DNA from: Clostridia bacterium
GTDB taxonomy: Bacteria; Bacillota; Clostridia; UBA1381
Direction: 5' to 3'
Assembly: GCA_017420825.1 (NCBI GenBank)
Contig: JAFQNU010000116.1
Location: 1-7,435 of the forward strand
DNA length: 7,435 bases
The notes under the pieces were generated by a model. It was not told the origin of the DNA and searched no databases. It saw nothing but the letters and a program-made list of their open reading frames with translations. Of the stretch, positions 1 to 6,020 are shown in pieces; position 1 is the first letter of the stretch, and each line of letters opens with the position of its first letter. Position numbers and translations under genes: made by a program.

Positions 1-2
1 CA

Positions 3-1322
3 TATTTAAAGGCATTTGAGTATTGCATAAAAAATGCAAAGCCGTCTGCTGTTATGGGTGCATACAATGCGGTAAACGGGGAGCCATGTGCCGCAAGTAA
101 AACATTATTAAAGGACATTTTAAGAGACAAGTTCGGATTTGAGGGATATGTGGAGTCAGATGCAGGCGGTGTTGAAGATATAAATCTTTCTCATAAATTA
201 ACAGGAAGTCTTGCCGAGAGTGCGGCAATGTCAGTTAATAATGGTTGCGATATGTGTATCGGAGGTGCGTATGAAAGTCTTGGCGAGGCATATGAGAAGG
301 GCTGGATTTCAGAGGAAACCATAAACGAGTCGGTTACAAGACTTTTTGAGGCTCGTTTCAGACTTGGTATGTTTGCTGATGATTGTGAGTATGACAACAT
401 TCCATATGAGGTTGTTGATTGTCAAAAACATAAGGAACTAAACCTTAAAATGGCACAGGAGAGTATAGTTCTCTTAAAGAATGACGGAATATTACCGCTT
501 GACATTAACAAAAAGATTGCAGTAATAGGCCCTAATGCGGATGATTTGTCGGTACTTCTTGCAAATTATAACGGAACTCCGTCAGAGTACACCACGTTAT
601 TAAAAGGAATACAAAATAACTGCAAAAATGTAATCTATGCAAGAGGTTGTAATCTGTGGGAAGAACCTGAGCTTTGGAGTGAAAAGCTTAATTACGAGGC
701 AATCATTGCGGCACGAAAAAGTGATGTGATTATTATGTGCATGGGCTTAAATCCTCTTATGGAGGGTGAGGAAGGCGACGCATATAACGGTACAGCAAGC
801 GGTGATAAAATATCAATAGAATTACCTGATGTTCAAAATGTGATTTACAAGAAAATTGTTGAGTTGGGTAAGCCGATAGTCTTTGTGAATGTTTCAGGCA
901 GTTGTATTGCATTGGGTGAGCAGGACAGAGAATGTAATGCAGTAGTTCAGTGCTTCTATCCCGGAGCAAGAGGCGGAGAGGCTTTGGCAAATGTATTATT
1001 CGGAAAATGCTCACCTAGCGGAAGATTACCAGTGACATTTTATAAGTCAGATGATGACCTCCCCGATTTCAAGGATTACAGCATGAAAAACAGGACATAT
1101 AAATATTTTTCGGGTACTCCTGTTTATCCGTTTGGGCATGGACTTACCTATTCAGAAATTTTGGAAAACTGGACAGATGAAAATACTGTTGAGGTAATAA
1201 ACAATGGTAATTTTGATACATATTATTCTGTTCTACAGTTTGAGTATATTCCGCATAAGAGCTTAAAAGATTTCAAAAAGATATTCTTATCAAAAGGTGA
1301 AAAGAAAGTAATAAAATTTTAA
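3..1322 (+). CDS. GH3 family glycoside hydrolase, beta-xylosidase/beta-glucosidase type (5' end outside window)
   Basis: Hydrolyses terminal beta-linked sugars from oligosaccharides. The reading frame is open from the first complete codon at 3, so the start and most of the N-terminal TIM barrel lie upstream. Visible are the GH3 motif VMGAYNAVNG (51-80), the nucleophile aspartate in the ESDAGG context (Asp codon 159-161), the link QESIVLLKNDGILPL into the second domain, NYNGTPSEYTT typical of the beta-xylosidase branch, and the EGEE motif (762-773) holding the candidate acid/base glutamate. PGARGGEA, SGRLPVTF and YPFGHGLTYSE close the catalytic part. No C-terminal anchor or export signal is seen; the N-terminus is unseen. 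The fibronectin III-like domain is cut short: it stops at LSKGEKKVIKF, where relatives normally continue for roughly 30 or more residues. The stop overlaps the next ribosome binding site. The substrate (xyloside, glucoside or arabinoside) cannot be fixed from this fragment. Confidence 0.93.
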   Translation, partial: YLKAFEYCIKNAKPSAVMGAYNAVNGEPCAASKTLLKDILRDKFGFEGYVESDAGGVEDINLSHKLTGSLAESAAMSVNNGCDMCIGGAYESLGEAYEKGWISEETINESVTRLFEARFRLGMFADDCEYDNIPYEVVDCQKHKELNLKMAQESIVLLKNDGILPLDINKKIAVIGPNADDLSVLLANYNGTPSEYTTLLKGIQNNCKNVIYARGCNLWEEPELWSEKLNYEAIIAARKSDVIIMCMGLNPLMEGEEGDAYNGTASGDKISIELPDVQNVIYKKIVELGKPIVFVNVSGSCIALGEQDRECNAVVQCFYPGARGGEALANVLFGKCSPSGRLPVTFYKSDDDLPDFKDYSMKNRTYKYFSGTPVYPFGHGLTYSEILENWTDENTVEVINNGNFDTYYSVLQFEYIPHKSLKDFKKIFLSKGEKKVIKF

Positions 1323-1329
1323 AGGAGAG
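1323..1329 (+). promoter_or_regulatory. Ribosome binding site of the epimerase gene
   Basis: AGGAGAG lies about 8-10 nt before ATG 1338 and starts directly behind the GH3 stop codon (TAA 1320-1322). This tight packing supports co-translation in one operon and confirms that the GH3 frame really ends here. Confidence 0.8.
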
Positions 1330-1337
1330 ATAAAAAA

Positions 1338-2219
1338 ATGAACAAATTAGGAATTTTCATGAATTTCTGGGAAAAACAATGGGATGCAGACCACATTAAA
1401 TACATTAATAAGGCGGCGGACATAGGTTTTGACATTCTTGAATTTCAGGCACAGCCACTTTTGGAAATGAGTGACGAAAAGCTTGCAAAGATTAAGGCAG
1501 AAGCAGATAAGAGGGGTATTGAATTAACATATAGTCTTGGGCTTGACCCCAAATATGATATTTCTTCAACCGATGAGACTATTCGTGTTGGCGGTGTGAA
1601 ATATCTTTCGGAAATAATGAATCAGGTCAAAAAAATGGACGGAAAAATTATATCGGGAGTAAGCTATGCAGGCTGGGGAGCGCCTGACTATATTTTAGAA
1701 GACAAATCTGCAATGCTTGAGGCAAGTGTAAAGAGTATGAAAGAGCTTGTTAAAAAAGCTGAGGAAATGGAGATAACATATTGTGTTGAAGCGGTAAATC
1801 GTTTTGAGGGTGCATTGCTAAATACATCAAAAGAAGCTGTTGAATATGTTAAAATGGTTGACAGTCCTGCAATAGGAGTATTGCTTGATACATTCCACAT
1901 GAACATAGAGGAAAACAATATTGGTGATGCTATAAGATATGCAGGAAAATACTTGAAGGGATTCCACACAGGTGAAAACAACAGAGTTGTTCCGGGCAAA
2001 GGACATCTTGACTGGGACGAAATATTTAAAGCATTAAAGGATGTAGATTATAAAGGCAGAATTGTATCTGAACCATTTGTTTTAATGGGTGGTGATGTAG
2101 GACTTAGCATCAAGACATGGAGAAATCTTGTCGATGATACAACTGAAGCTGGTCTTGACAAGGAAGCAAAATTCCTTCTTGATTTTGAAAAGAGCATGAT
2201 GAAGAAATGGGGGTTATAA
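1338..2219 (+). CDS. Sugar 3-epimerase of the D-tagatose 3-epimerase / D-allulose (psicose) 3-epimerase family
   Basis: A 293-residue xylose-isomerase-like TIM barrel, the usual length for ketose 3-epimerases, which interconvert free ketohexoses at C3 (for example D-fructose and D-allulose) using Mn2+ or Co2+ in the cytoplasm. The metal and catalytic set of the family is visible: Glu151 in CVEAVNRFE, Asp184 in LLDTFHMNIEE, His210 in GFHTGENNR and Glu245 in VSEPFV. Substrate-contact residues Glu157, His187 and Arg216 are also present. The pattern NRFE...DTFHMNIEE...HTGE.NR.VPG...EPFV.MGG closely matches characterised clostridial D-psicose 3-epimerases as I recall them. It sits 15 nt after GH3 and 1 nt before the isomerase-like gene, so it is part of the same operon. 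Sub-specificity (D-tagatose, D-allulose or an L-ketose) is not decided by sequence. A different TIM-barrel role, such as keto-sugar processing, is less likely. Confidence 0.9.
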   Translation: MNKLGIFMNFWEKQWDADHIKYINKAADIGFDILEFQAQPLLEMSDEKLAKIKAEADKRGIELTYSLGLDPKYDISSTDETIRVGGVKYLSEIMNQVKKMDGKIISGVSYAGWGAPDYILEDKSAMLEASVKSMKELVKKAEEMEITYCVEAVNRFEGALLNTSKEAVEYVKMVDSPAIGVLLDTFHMNIEENNIGDAIRYAGKYLKGFHTGENNRVVPGKGHLDWDEIFKALKDVDYKGRIVSEPFVLMGGDVGLSIKTWRNLVDDTTEAGLDKEAKFLLDFEKSMMKKWGL

Positions 2220-2220
2220 T

Positions 2221-3645
2221 ATGGAAGCAACAAAAATAAGACTCGGATATTGCCCGACAAGACGTGATGTGTTTGATAAAAATGCGGCTATTGAGTACGG
2301 CAAAAAAATTAAAGATTACATAAGTAAATTTGAAGATGTTGAAATTGTTGATATTGATGGAATAAATGAAGAAAATTTGTTGTTTCAGGATTGTGATATA
2401 GAAACAGTGATAAAGCGTTTTTGCGAAAATGAGATTGACGCACTATTTTTTCCGCACTGTAACTTTGGTTCGGAAAACAGGATTTCACAGGTTGCAAAGG
2501 CATTTGATGTTCCTGTGTTATTGTGGGGGCCGAGAGATGAAGAGCCTGACCAAATCACAGGCTTGCGAACAAGAGATACTCAATGCGGATTATTTGCTAC
2601 AGGAAAGGTATTAAGACGTCATAATATTGAATTTACATATCTTACAAACACTGTTTTGGAATCTGACTATTTCAAAGAAAGATTTGAAAAGTTTTTACAG
2701 GTTGCAAGTGTTGTAAAATCAATGAAGGATTTGAGAATTTTGCAGATTTCAACACGTCCTGAAGCTTTTTGTTCGGTAATCTGCAACGAGGGTGAGTTGT
2801 TAGAGAAATTTAACGTTCATGTCTACCCTGTTACACTCAATGACCTTGTTGTTGAAATGGACAGAATTATTGCAGAAAATGGTGAGGATTATCAGAATAC
2901 TTATAATTTCATAAGAACATACATAAGCAAGAACGGAAATGAAGACGGAGTGACAAAAACAGCCGCTATGAAGGTTGCTATGAAAAATCTTGCAAAACAA
3001 TATCGTTGCCGTGCAGTTGCAATTCAGTGCTGGAACTCTCTGCAGGATATAACACACATTATGCCATGTCTTGCAAACTCATTACTTTCTGATGAGGGCA
3101 TACCTGTTGTGTGTGAGACCGACATTAACGGTGCTATCACAGCGGTTATGATGCAGGCTGTTACAATGAACAAAAAATCACAGTTCTTTGCAGATTTAAC
3201 AATCAGACATCACGAAAAGGAAAACATGGAAATGCTGTGGCACTGCGGAGTGTTCCCATACTCTATGGCAAAAAATAAGGAAAGTGCATATGCGGGAGAG
3301 CATTGGATTTTACCTTCCAAGGCATTTGGTACTTGTATGTGGCAGATTGAAAACGGTGACGTTACAATAGCAAGATTTGATGGTGACCATGGAGAATACT
3401 CTATGTTCGTAGGGGAAGCAAAGGCAGTTGACGGGCCTACAACAGGCGGCAGCTACACATGGATTGAGGTTGATAACTGGGCAAAATGGGAACATAAGCT
3501 TGTGTATGGCCCATATATTCACCATGTTTCAGGAATCTATGATAAAGCCGCAGATGTGCTTGTTGAGGCTTGTAAGTACATTAAAGGAGTAAAGGCTGAT
3601 ATAGTAGAAACGCAGGAAAACGAAGCTAGGGACAGATGGTTATAA
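2221..3645 (+). CDS. L-fucose/L-arabinose isomerase family protein (FucI/AraA-like)
   Basis: A 474-residue cytoplasmic protein of the fucose isomerase superfamily, whose members use Mn2+ to convert aldoses to ketoses. The N-terminal half has alternating Rossmann-like segments (GYCPTRRDVF at 9-18, DALFFPHCNFGSEN at 73-86, VPVLLWGPRDE at 97-107). The C-terminal half carries the family signature: AVAIQCWNSLQ (265-275), VCETDINGAITA (297-308) with candidate metal ligand Glu299, FADL with Asp325, then HCG (His341) and YIHHVSG (His434/His435) as possible third ligands. It is shorter than E. coli L-fucose isomerase (close to 590 residues) and belongs to the compact branch often named only by superfamily. 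It starts 1 nt after the epimerase stop with only a G-rich stretch (2209-2213) as ribosome binding site, so translation is probably coupled. An aldose isomerase next to a ketose 3-epimerase suggests a two-step route; the substrate is unknown. Confidence 0.85.
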   Translation: MEATKIRLGYCPTRRDVFDKNAAIEYGKKIKDYISKFEDVEIVDIDGINEENLLFQDCDIETVIKRFCENEIDALFFPHCNFGSENRISQVAKAFDVPVLLWGPRDEEPDQITGLRTRDTQCGLFATGKVLRRHNIEFTYLTNTVLESDYFKERFEKFLQVASVVKSMKDLRILQISTRPEAFCSVICNEGELLEKFNVHVYPVTLNDLVVEMDRIIAENGEDYQNTYNFIRTYISKNGNEDGVTKTAAMKVAMKNLAKQYRCRAVAIQCWNSLQDITHIMPCLANSLLSDEGIPVVCETDINGAITAVMMQAVTMNKKSQFFADLTIRHHEKENMEMLWHCGVFPYSMAKNKESAYAGEHWILPSKAFGTCMWQIENGDVTIARFDGDHGEYSMFVGEAKAVDGPTTGGSYTWIEVDNWAKWEHKLVYGPYIHHVSGIYDKAADVLVEACKYIKGVKADIVETQENEARDRWL

Positions 3646-3651
3646 TAAACA

Positions 3652-3687
3652 GGGACGCTGCATTGTGTGCGGCGTCCTAAAATTTTT
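3652..3687 (+). terminator. Rho-independent terminator of the sugar operon
   Basis: A hairpin just behind the isomerase-like gene: the GGACGCTGCA arm (3653-3662) pairs with TGTGCGGCGTCC (pairing part 3668-3677) in a 10-bp stem with one G-T pair and a 5-nt loop (TTGTG). AAAA and then five T (3683-3687) follow. The 3' arm also holds the stop codon of the AraC remnant on the other strand, so the hairpin may once have ended both convergent transcripts. Confidence 0.8.
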
Positions 3688-3781
3688 GCCTTTTATATTT
3701 TCCCGGATTACAGCCAATAATTTTTTTGAAGGTCTCAGAAAAATAACTCAGACCTGAGAAACCTGATTCATTAATTTTTTG
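3677..3781 (-). pseudogene. Remnant of an AraC-family transcriptional regulator (C-terminal 34 codons only)
   Basis: On the minus strand, 34 codons read into a stop (complement of 3677-3679) and give the last helix-turn-helix of an AraC/XylS DNA-binding domain: GFSGLSYFSETFKK, then IIGCNPGKYKRQ. This matches the family pattern GFs..sYFsr.FKk..G.sP..YR. Reading upstream, a TAA (complement of 3782-3784) closes the frame and similarity stops near 3775. The rest of the regulator (about 250 or more residues with the sensor domain and first helix-turn-helix) is missing. The remaining codons have no frameshift or stop, so the loss looks like one clean deletion, probably recent. It is convergent with the sugar operon, a common arrangement for AraC-type controllers of sugar genes; that it once controlled this operon is inference. 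It has no start codon or ribosome binding site and is unlikely to be expressed. Confidence 0.78.
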
Positions 3782-3792
3782 TTATAAAACAG

Positions 3793-3821
3793 TTGACATT
3801 TTGCTTAAATTGATATAAAAT
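3793..3821 (+). promoter_or_regulatory. Promoter of the ROK kinase operon
   Basis: A perfect -35 box TTGACA (3793-3798) is followed after 17 nt by TAAAAT (3816-3821). An overlapping reading is TGA-TATAAA (extended -10, 3811-3819) with a 15-nt spacer. A perfect TATAAT at 3827-3832 lacks a well-placed -35. Transcription would start around 3826-3830, about 75-80 nt before the kinase start. The promoter begins only about 12 nt from the edge of the AraC remnant. Confidence 0.72.
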
Positions 3822-3836
3822 ACAGATATAATAGGA

Positions 3837-3879
3837 TATTTATGTTACTGTGGTGTCCGAGCAGTATTTCACATAAATA
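3837..3879 (+). repeat. Two-part inverted repeat in the leader of the ROK kinase gene
   Basis: TATTTATGT (3837-3845) is the exact reverse complement of ACATAAATA (3871-3879). Directly inside, TACTG (3846-3850) is the exact reverse complement of CAGTA (3862-3866). Together they can fold into a 9-bp outer and a 5-bp inner stem, with a 4-nt bulge on the 3' side and an 11-nt loop. It lies downstream of the predicted transcription start and before the ribosome binding site, and has no T-run after it. It is therefore a leader hairpin or a repressor operator rather than a terminator. No known riboswitch family was recognised. Confidence 0.55.
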
Positions 3880-3905
3880 AAAATGGACAGAAAGGTATGA
3901 ACAAA

Positions 3906-4847
3906 ATGTACATAGGTATTGATTTGGGCGGCACAAATATTGCCGCAGGTCTTGTTGATGATGACGGAAAAATTATATTAAATGACTCTGTACCGACAAA
4001 ATCACCCAGACCATATCAGGAAATAGTTGCAGATATGGCACAGCTTTGTAAGTCACTTATGCAACAGGGAAATGTGAGTATTGATAAAATTAAGGGAGTA
4101 GGCATAGGTTGTCCCGGCTCTATTGATGCAAAAAATGGTATAGTTGCGTTTTCAAATAATTTAAAAATGGAAAATGCCCCTATTGTTCAAGAATTTAAAA
4201 AGCATATTGATTTGCCAATCAGCATTTTAAATGATGCCGATGCGGCGGCATATGGAGAATATGCAATTAATGGAAATGGTGCCGAAAGCTTTGTATTTAT
4301 AACTCTCGGAACAGGTGTTGGCGGAGGTGTGATTATAAATGGCAAGGTTTACAGCGGATTTAACGGAGCAGGCGGTGAGCTTGGACATATAACACTTGTT
4401 CATGGCGGTGTTCCCTGTAATTGCGGTAATGTTGGATGCTGGGAGGCATATGCATCTGTTTCTGCTCTCATAAGACAGACAACAGAAGCTATGGAAAAAA
4501 ATCCACAAAGTAAAATGCATGAATTTGCAAAACAAGAGGGTAAGGTTAGTGGCAGAACTGCATTTTGTATGGCTAAAGAAGGCGATGAGGCAGCACAGCA
4601 GGTTGTAAATCAATATATTGAGTATGTTGCATCGGGTCTTGTAAGTATTATAAACATATTCCAGCCTAATAAGCTTGTTATCGGCGGCGGCATAAGCAAG
4701 GAAGGGGATTATCTCTTAAATCCTATTAAAGAATACTGCAACAAGCATGAGTACAATAAGTATCTTGATAAGGTTGACATCAGCATTGCAACTTTGTTCA
4801 ATGATGCAGGCATAATAGGTGCGGCAAAGTCTGTTGAAAGCTTATGA
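3906..4847 (+). CDS. ROK family sugar kinase (glucokinase-like)
   Basis: An ATP-dependent cytoplasmic hexose kinase that phosphorylates free sugar. Counting from ATG 3906 (313 residues): phosphate-binding YIGIDLGGTN (2-11), GIGCPGSID (66-74), catalytic Asp110 in NDADAAAYGEY, LGTGVGGG (134-141), the ELGH motif (158-161), and the ROK zinc signature CNCGNVGCWE with Cys171, Cys173, Cys178 and the zinc-ligand His161. IGGGIS (259-264) lies near the end. There is no N-terminal helix-turn-helix, so it is a kinase and not a ROK repressor. An ATG three codons earlier (3897) sits only 1 nt behind the AAAGG ribosome binding site (3891-3895), too close to be used; ATG 3906 has a 10-nt spacing. ROK members act on glucose, fructose, allose or N-acetyl sugars and the sequence does not decide which. 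The proximity to the epimerase/isomerase operon makes a linked role possible, but a terminator and a separate promoter stand between them. Confidence 0.92.
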   Translation: MYIGIDLGGTNIAAGLVDDDGKIILNDSVPTKSPRPYQEIVADMAQLCKSLMQQGNVSIDKIKGVGIGCPGSIDAKNGIVAFSNNLKMENAPIVQEFKKHIDLPISILNDADAAAYGEYAINGNGAESFVFITLGTGVGGGVIINGKVYSGFNGAGGELGHITLVHGGVPCNCGNVGCWEAYASVSALIRQTTEAMEKNPQSKMHEFAKQEGKVSGRTAFCMAKEGDEAAQQVVNQYIEYVASGLVSIINIFQPNKLVIGGGISKEGDYLLNPIKEYCNKHEYNKYLDKVDISIATLFNDAGIIGAAKSVESL

Positions 4848-4857
4848 GGAACAGGCA

Positions 4858-5148
4858 ATGAATAAAATGCTTAATTCTAAATACGGACTTTTGATATTTT
4901 CACTTTTGAGCGGTCTTGGATACTTTGCTCTTATTATGGTTTTAATATCTGAAACAAAGTATTCGGGGTTGTTGGGACTGTTTTTTATGCCGGCTATCGT
5001 TTGCGGAGCGGCTTTGTGCATTTTCAAAACAGTAAAAAACCTTATCGAGACGGAACAAACAAAAAAAGTACGCGGTATTATCATCATTCACGCTTTTTTG
5101 ATTGTTTTTTCGGTTGCGTTTTGGATTATTAGTTGTATAATAAGCTAA
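4858..5148 (+). CDS. Small three-helix membrane protein of unknown function
   Basis: A 96-residue hydrophobic protein that I do not recognise. Three predicted membrane segments lie at about residues 8-30, 36-57 and 73-94, with a short charged cytoplasmic or external loop (KNLIETEQTKKVRG, 60-73) between the second and third. There is no signal peptide or conserved catalytic motif. The start is ATG 4858: AGGA (4847-4850) overlaps the TGA stop of the kinase gene and is spaced 7 nt from this ATG. An ATG at 4819 would extend the frame back into the kinase gene and has no good ribosome binding site. Overlap of stop and ribosome binding site indicates translational coupling with the ROK kinase, which suggests but does not show a link with sugar uptake or sensing. 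Confidence 0.7.
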   Translation: MNKMLNSKYGLLIFSLLSGLGYFALIMVLISETKYSGLLGLFFMPAIVCGAALCIFKTVKNLIETEQTKKVRGIIIIHAFLIVFSVAFWIISCIIS

Positions 5149-5205
5149 TTAATTTGTTTGTTTTTTGTTATTTTTGGAAAAAAAGAAAAATATATAAAAA
5201 AAATA

Positions 5206-5234
5206 TTGATTTATGCTTTAAAGTGTGATATTAT
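5206..5234 (+). promoter_or_regulatory. Promoter of the Wzz/tyrosine kinase unit
   Basis: TTGATT (5206-5211) and TATTAT (5229-5234) are 17 nt apart, with TGA (5226-5228) making an extended -10. The stretch just upstream (about 5175-5203) is A-rich with long A-tracts and could act as an UP element. The predicted start near 5241 leaves a leader of about 30 nt. This makes the two following genes an independent transcription unit. Confidence 0.75.
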
Positions 5235-5270
5235 AGAACGTGGTAAAAAATTTTAAATGGAGTGATTATT

Positions 5271-6020
5271 TTGAACGATCAGTTAAATATTATTAATATT
5301 ATTGATATTCTATTGAGAAGATGGAGCATAATTTTGCTTGCAGCTATTGCAGTGGGTGTATTCTCATTTGTGTATTCAGAGGTTTTTATAGCACCTGTTT
5401 ACAGTTCAACAGCATCGCTGTATGTTAATTCTTCAAAGGAAATTGTAAATGATGAGATTTCCCAGTCAAACATGAACTCATCACGTCAGCTTGTTATGAC
5501 ATATGCAGAAATCCTTAAAGGAAGAACCTTCTTAGGCAGAGTTGCCGATGATTTGAATGACAAGTATACTGTTTCTCAGATTAAAAATATGATTACTATG
5601 GAATCCTTAAACGAGACAGAAATCCTTTCTGTTACTGTTGAAGGAACTAATGCAGATGATGTGTACAGAATAACAAAGAGTATTGTAAAATATGCTCCGG
5701 ACGAGCTTATCAGAGTTGTTGAGGCGGGTTCTGTGAAAATTCTTGATGATGCAAGTGAAACTAAAACTCCTATCTCTCCTAACATCAGACAGAATACTTT
5801 TATAGGTATTTTCCTTGGTATAGTAATCGGTGCATTGATAGTTATAGTTCTCGAATTGTTTGATACAAGAATTAAGAGCGGTGATGAAATCAGTCAGAAG
5901 TACAAAGAACCGCTTCTCGGAGAAATTCCAAGTCTTGTTAAACCTCAGAACAATACTGTTTCTGAACGTCAGGCAACCTCCGGTTATGCAAACTACAAAA
6001 CAACAGGAGGTAATGTATAA
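5271..6020 (+). CDS. Wzz/CapA-type polysaccharide co-polymerase, tyrosine kinase modulator
   Basis: An inner-membrane protein of the Wzz (chain length determinant) family, of the compact Gram-positive type (CapA/YveK-like) that binds and activates a separate BY-kinase. From TTG 5271 it has 249 residues: a short cytoplasmic start (NIINIIDILLRRW), membrane helix 1 at about 17-37, an extracellular domain of about 135 residues, the proline-rich TPISPN motif (166-171), and membrane helix 2 at about 177-197. A cytoplasmic tail with PLLGEIPSL and a polar end (YANYKTTGGNV) follows, which in this family contacts the kinase. The start is TTG 5271, 8 nt after GGAG (5259-5262); the in-frame GTG at 5262 overlaps that ribosome binding site. 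The stop TAA shares its last A with the kinase ATG, so the partners are coupled. A role in chain length and export of a capsule or exopolysaccharide is family knowledge; the polymer genes are not in the window. Confidence 0.9.
   Translation: MNDQLNIINIIDILLRRWSIILLAAIAVGVFSFVYSEVFIAPVYSSTASLYVNSSKEIVNDEISQSNMNSSRQLVMTYAEILKGRTFLGRVADDLNDKYTVSQIKNMITMESLNETEILSVTVEGTNADDVYRITKSIVKYAPDELIRVVEAGSVKILDDASETKTPISPNIRQNTFIGIFLGIVIGALIVIVLELFDTRIKSGDEISQKYKEPLLGEIPSLVKPQNNTVSERQATSGYANYKTTGGNV
6005..6010 (+). promoter_or_regulatory. Ribosome binding site of the tyrosine kinase gene
   Basis: A perfect AGGAGG lies inside the end of the Wzz gene, 9 nt before ATG 6020. The stop and start overlap by one base (TAATG), giving strong and coupled translation of the kinase. 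Confidence 0.85.

Noticed and set aside
1688..1999. A 103-codon open frame on the minus strand opposite the epimerase gene
   Set aside because: It covers the conserved catalytic part of the epimerase and its translation has no family-like motif.
2429..2614. A 61-codon frame on the + strand inside the isomerase-like gene
   Set aside because: Out of frame within an intact conserved gene; the translation is arbitrary.
3646..3896. Riboswitch or other structured RNA in the spacer before the ROK gene
   Set aside because: The spacer is explained by a terminator, the AraC remnant, a promoter and one hairpin; no known riboswitch core could be recognised.
3897..3905. ATG 3897 as the ROK kinase start
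   Set aside because: It is 1 nt from the AAAGG ribosome binding site; ATG 3906 has workable spacing and leads directly into the typical MYIGIDLGGTN beginning.
4227..4613. A 128-codon open frame on the minus strand opposite the ROK kinase gene
   Set aside because: It lies entirely inside a well-supported kinase gene, is rich in Cys, Ser and Ile in no recognisable pattern, and lacks a credible ribosome binding site; it is an antisense shadow.
5128..5190. Possible terminator after the three-helix membrane protein (ATTAG/CTAAT followed by T-rich DNA)
   Set aside because: The stem is only 5 A/T-rich base pairs around a 12-nt loop and the T-rich stretch is interrupted by G; too weak to call.
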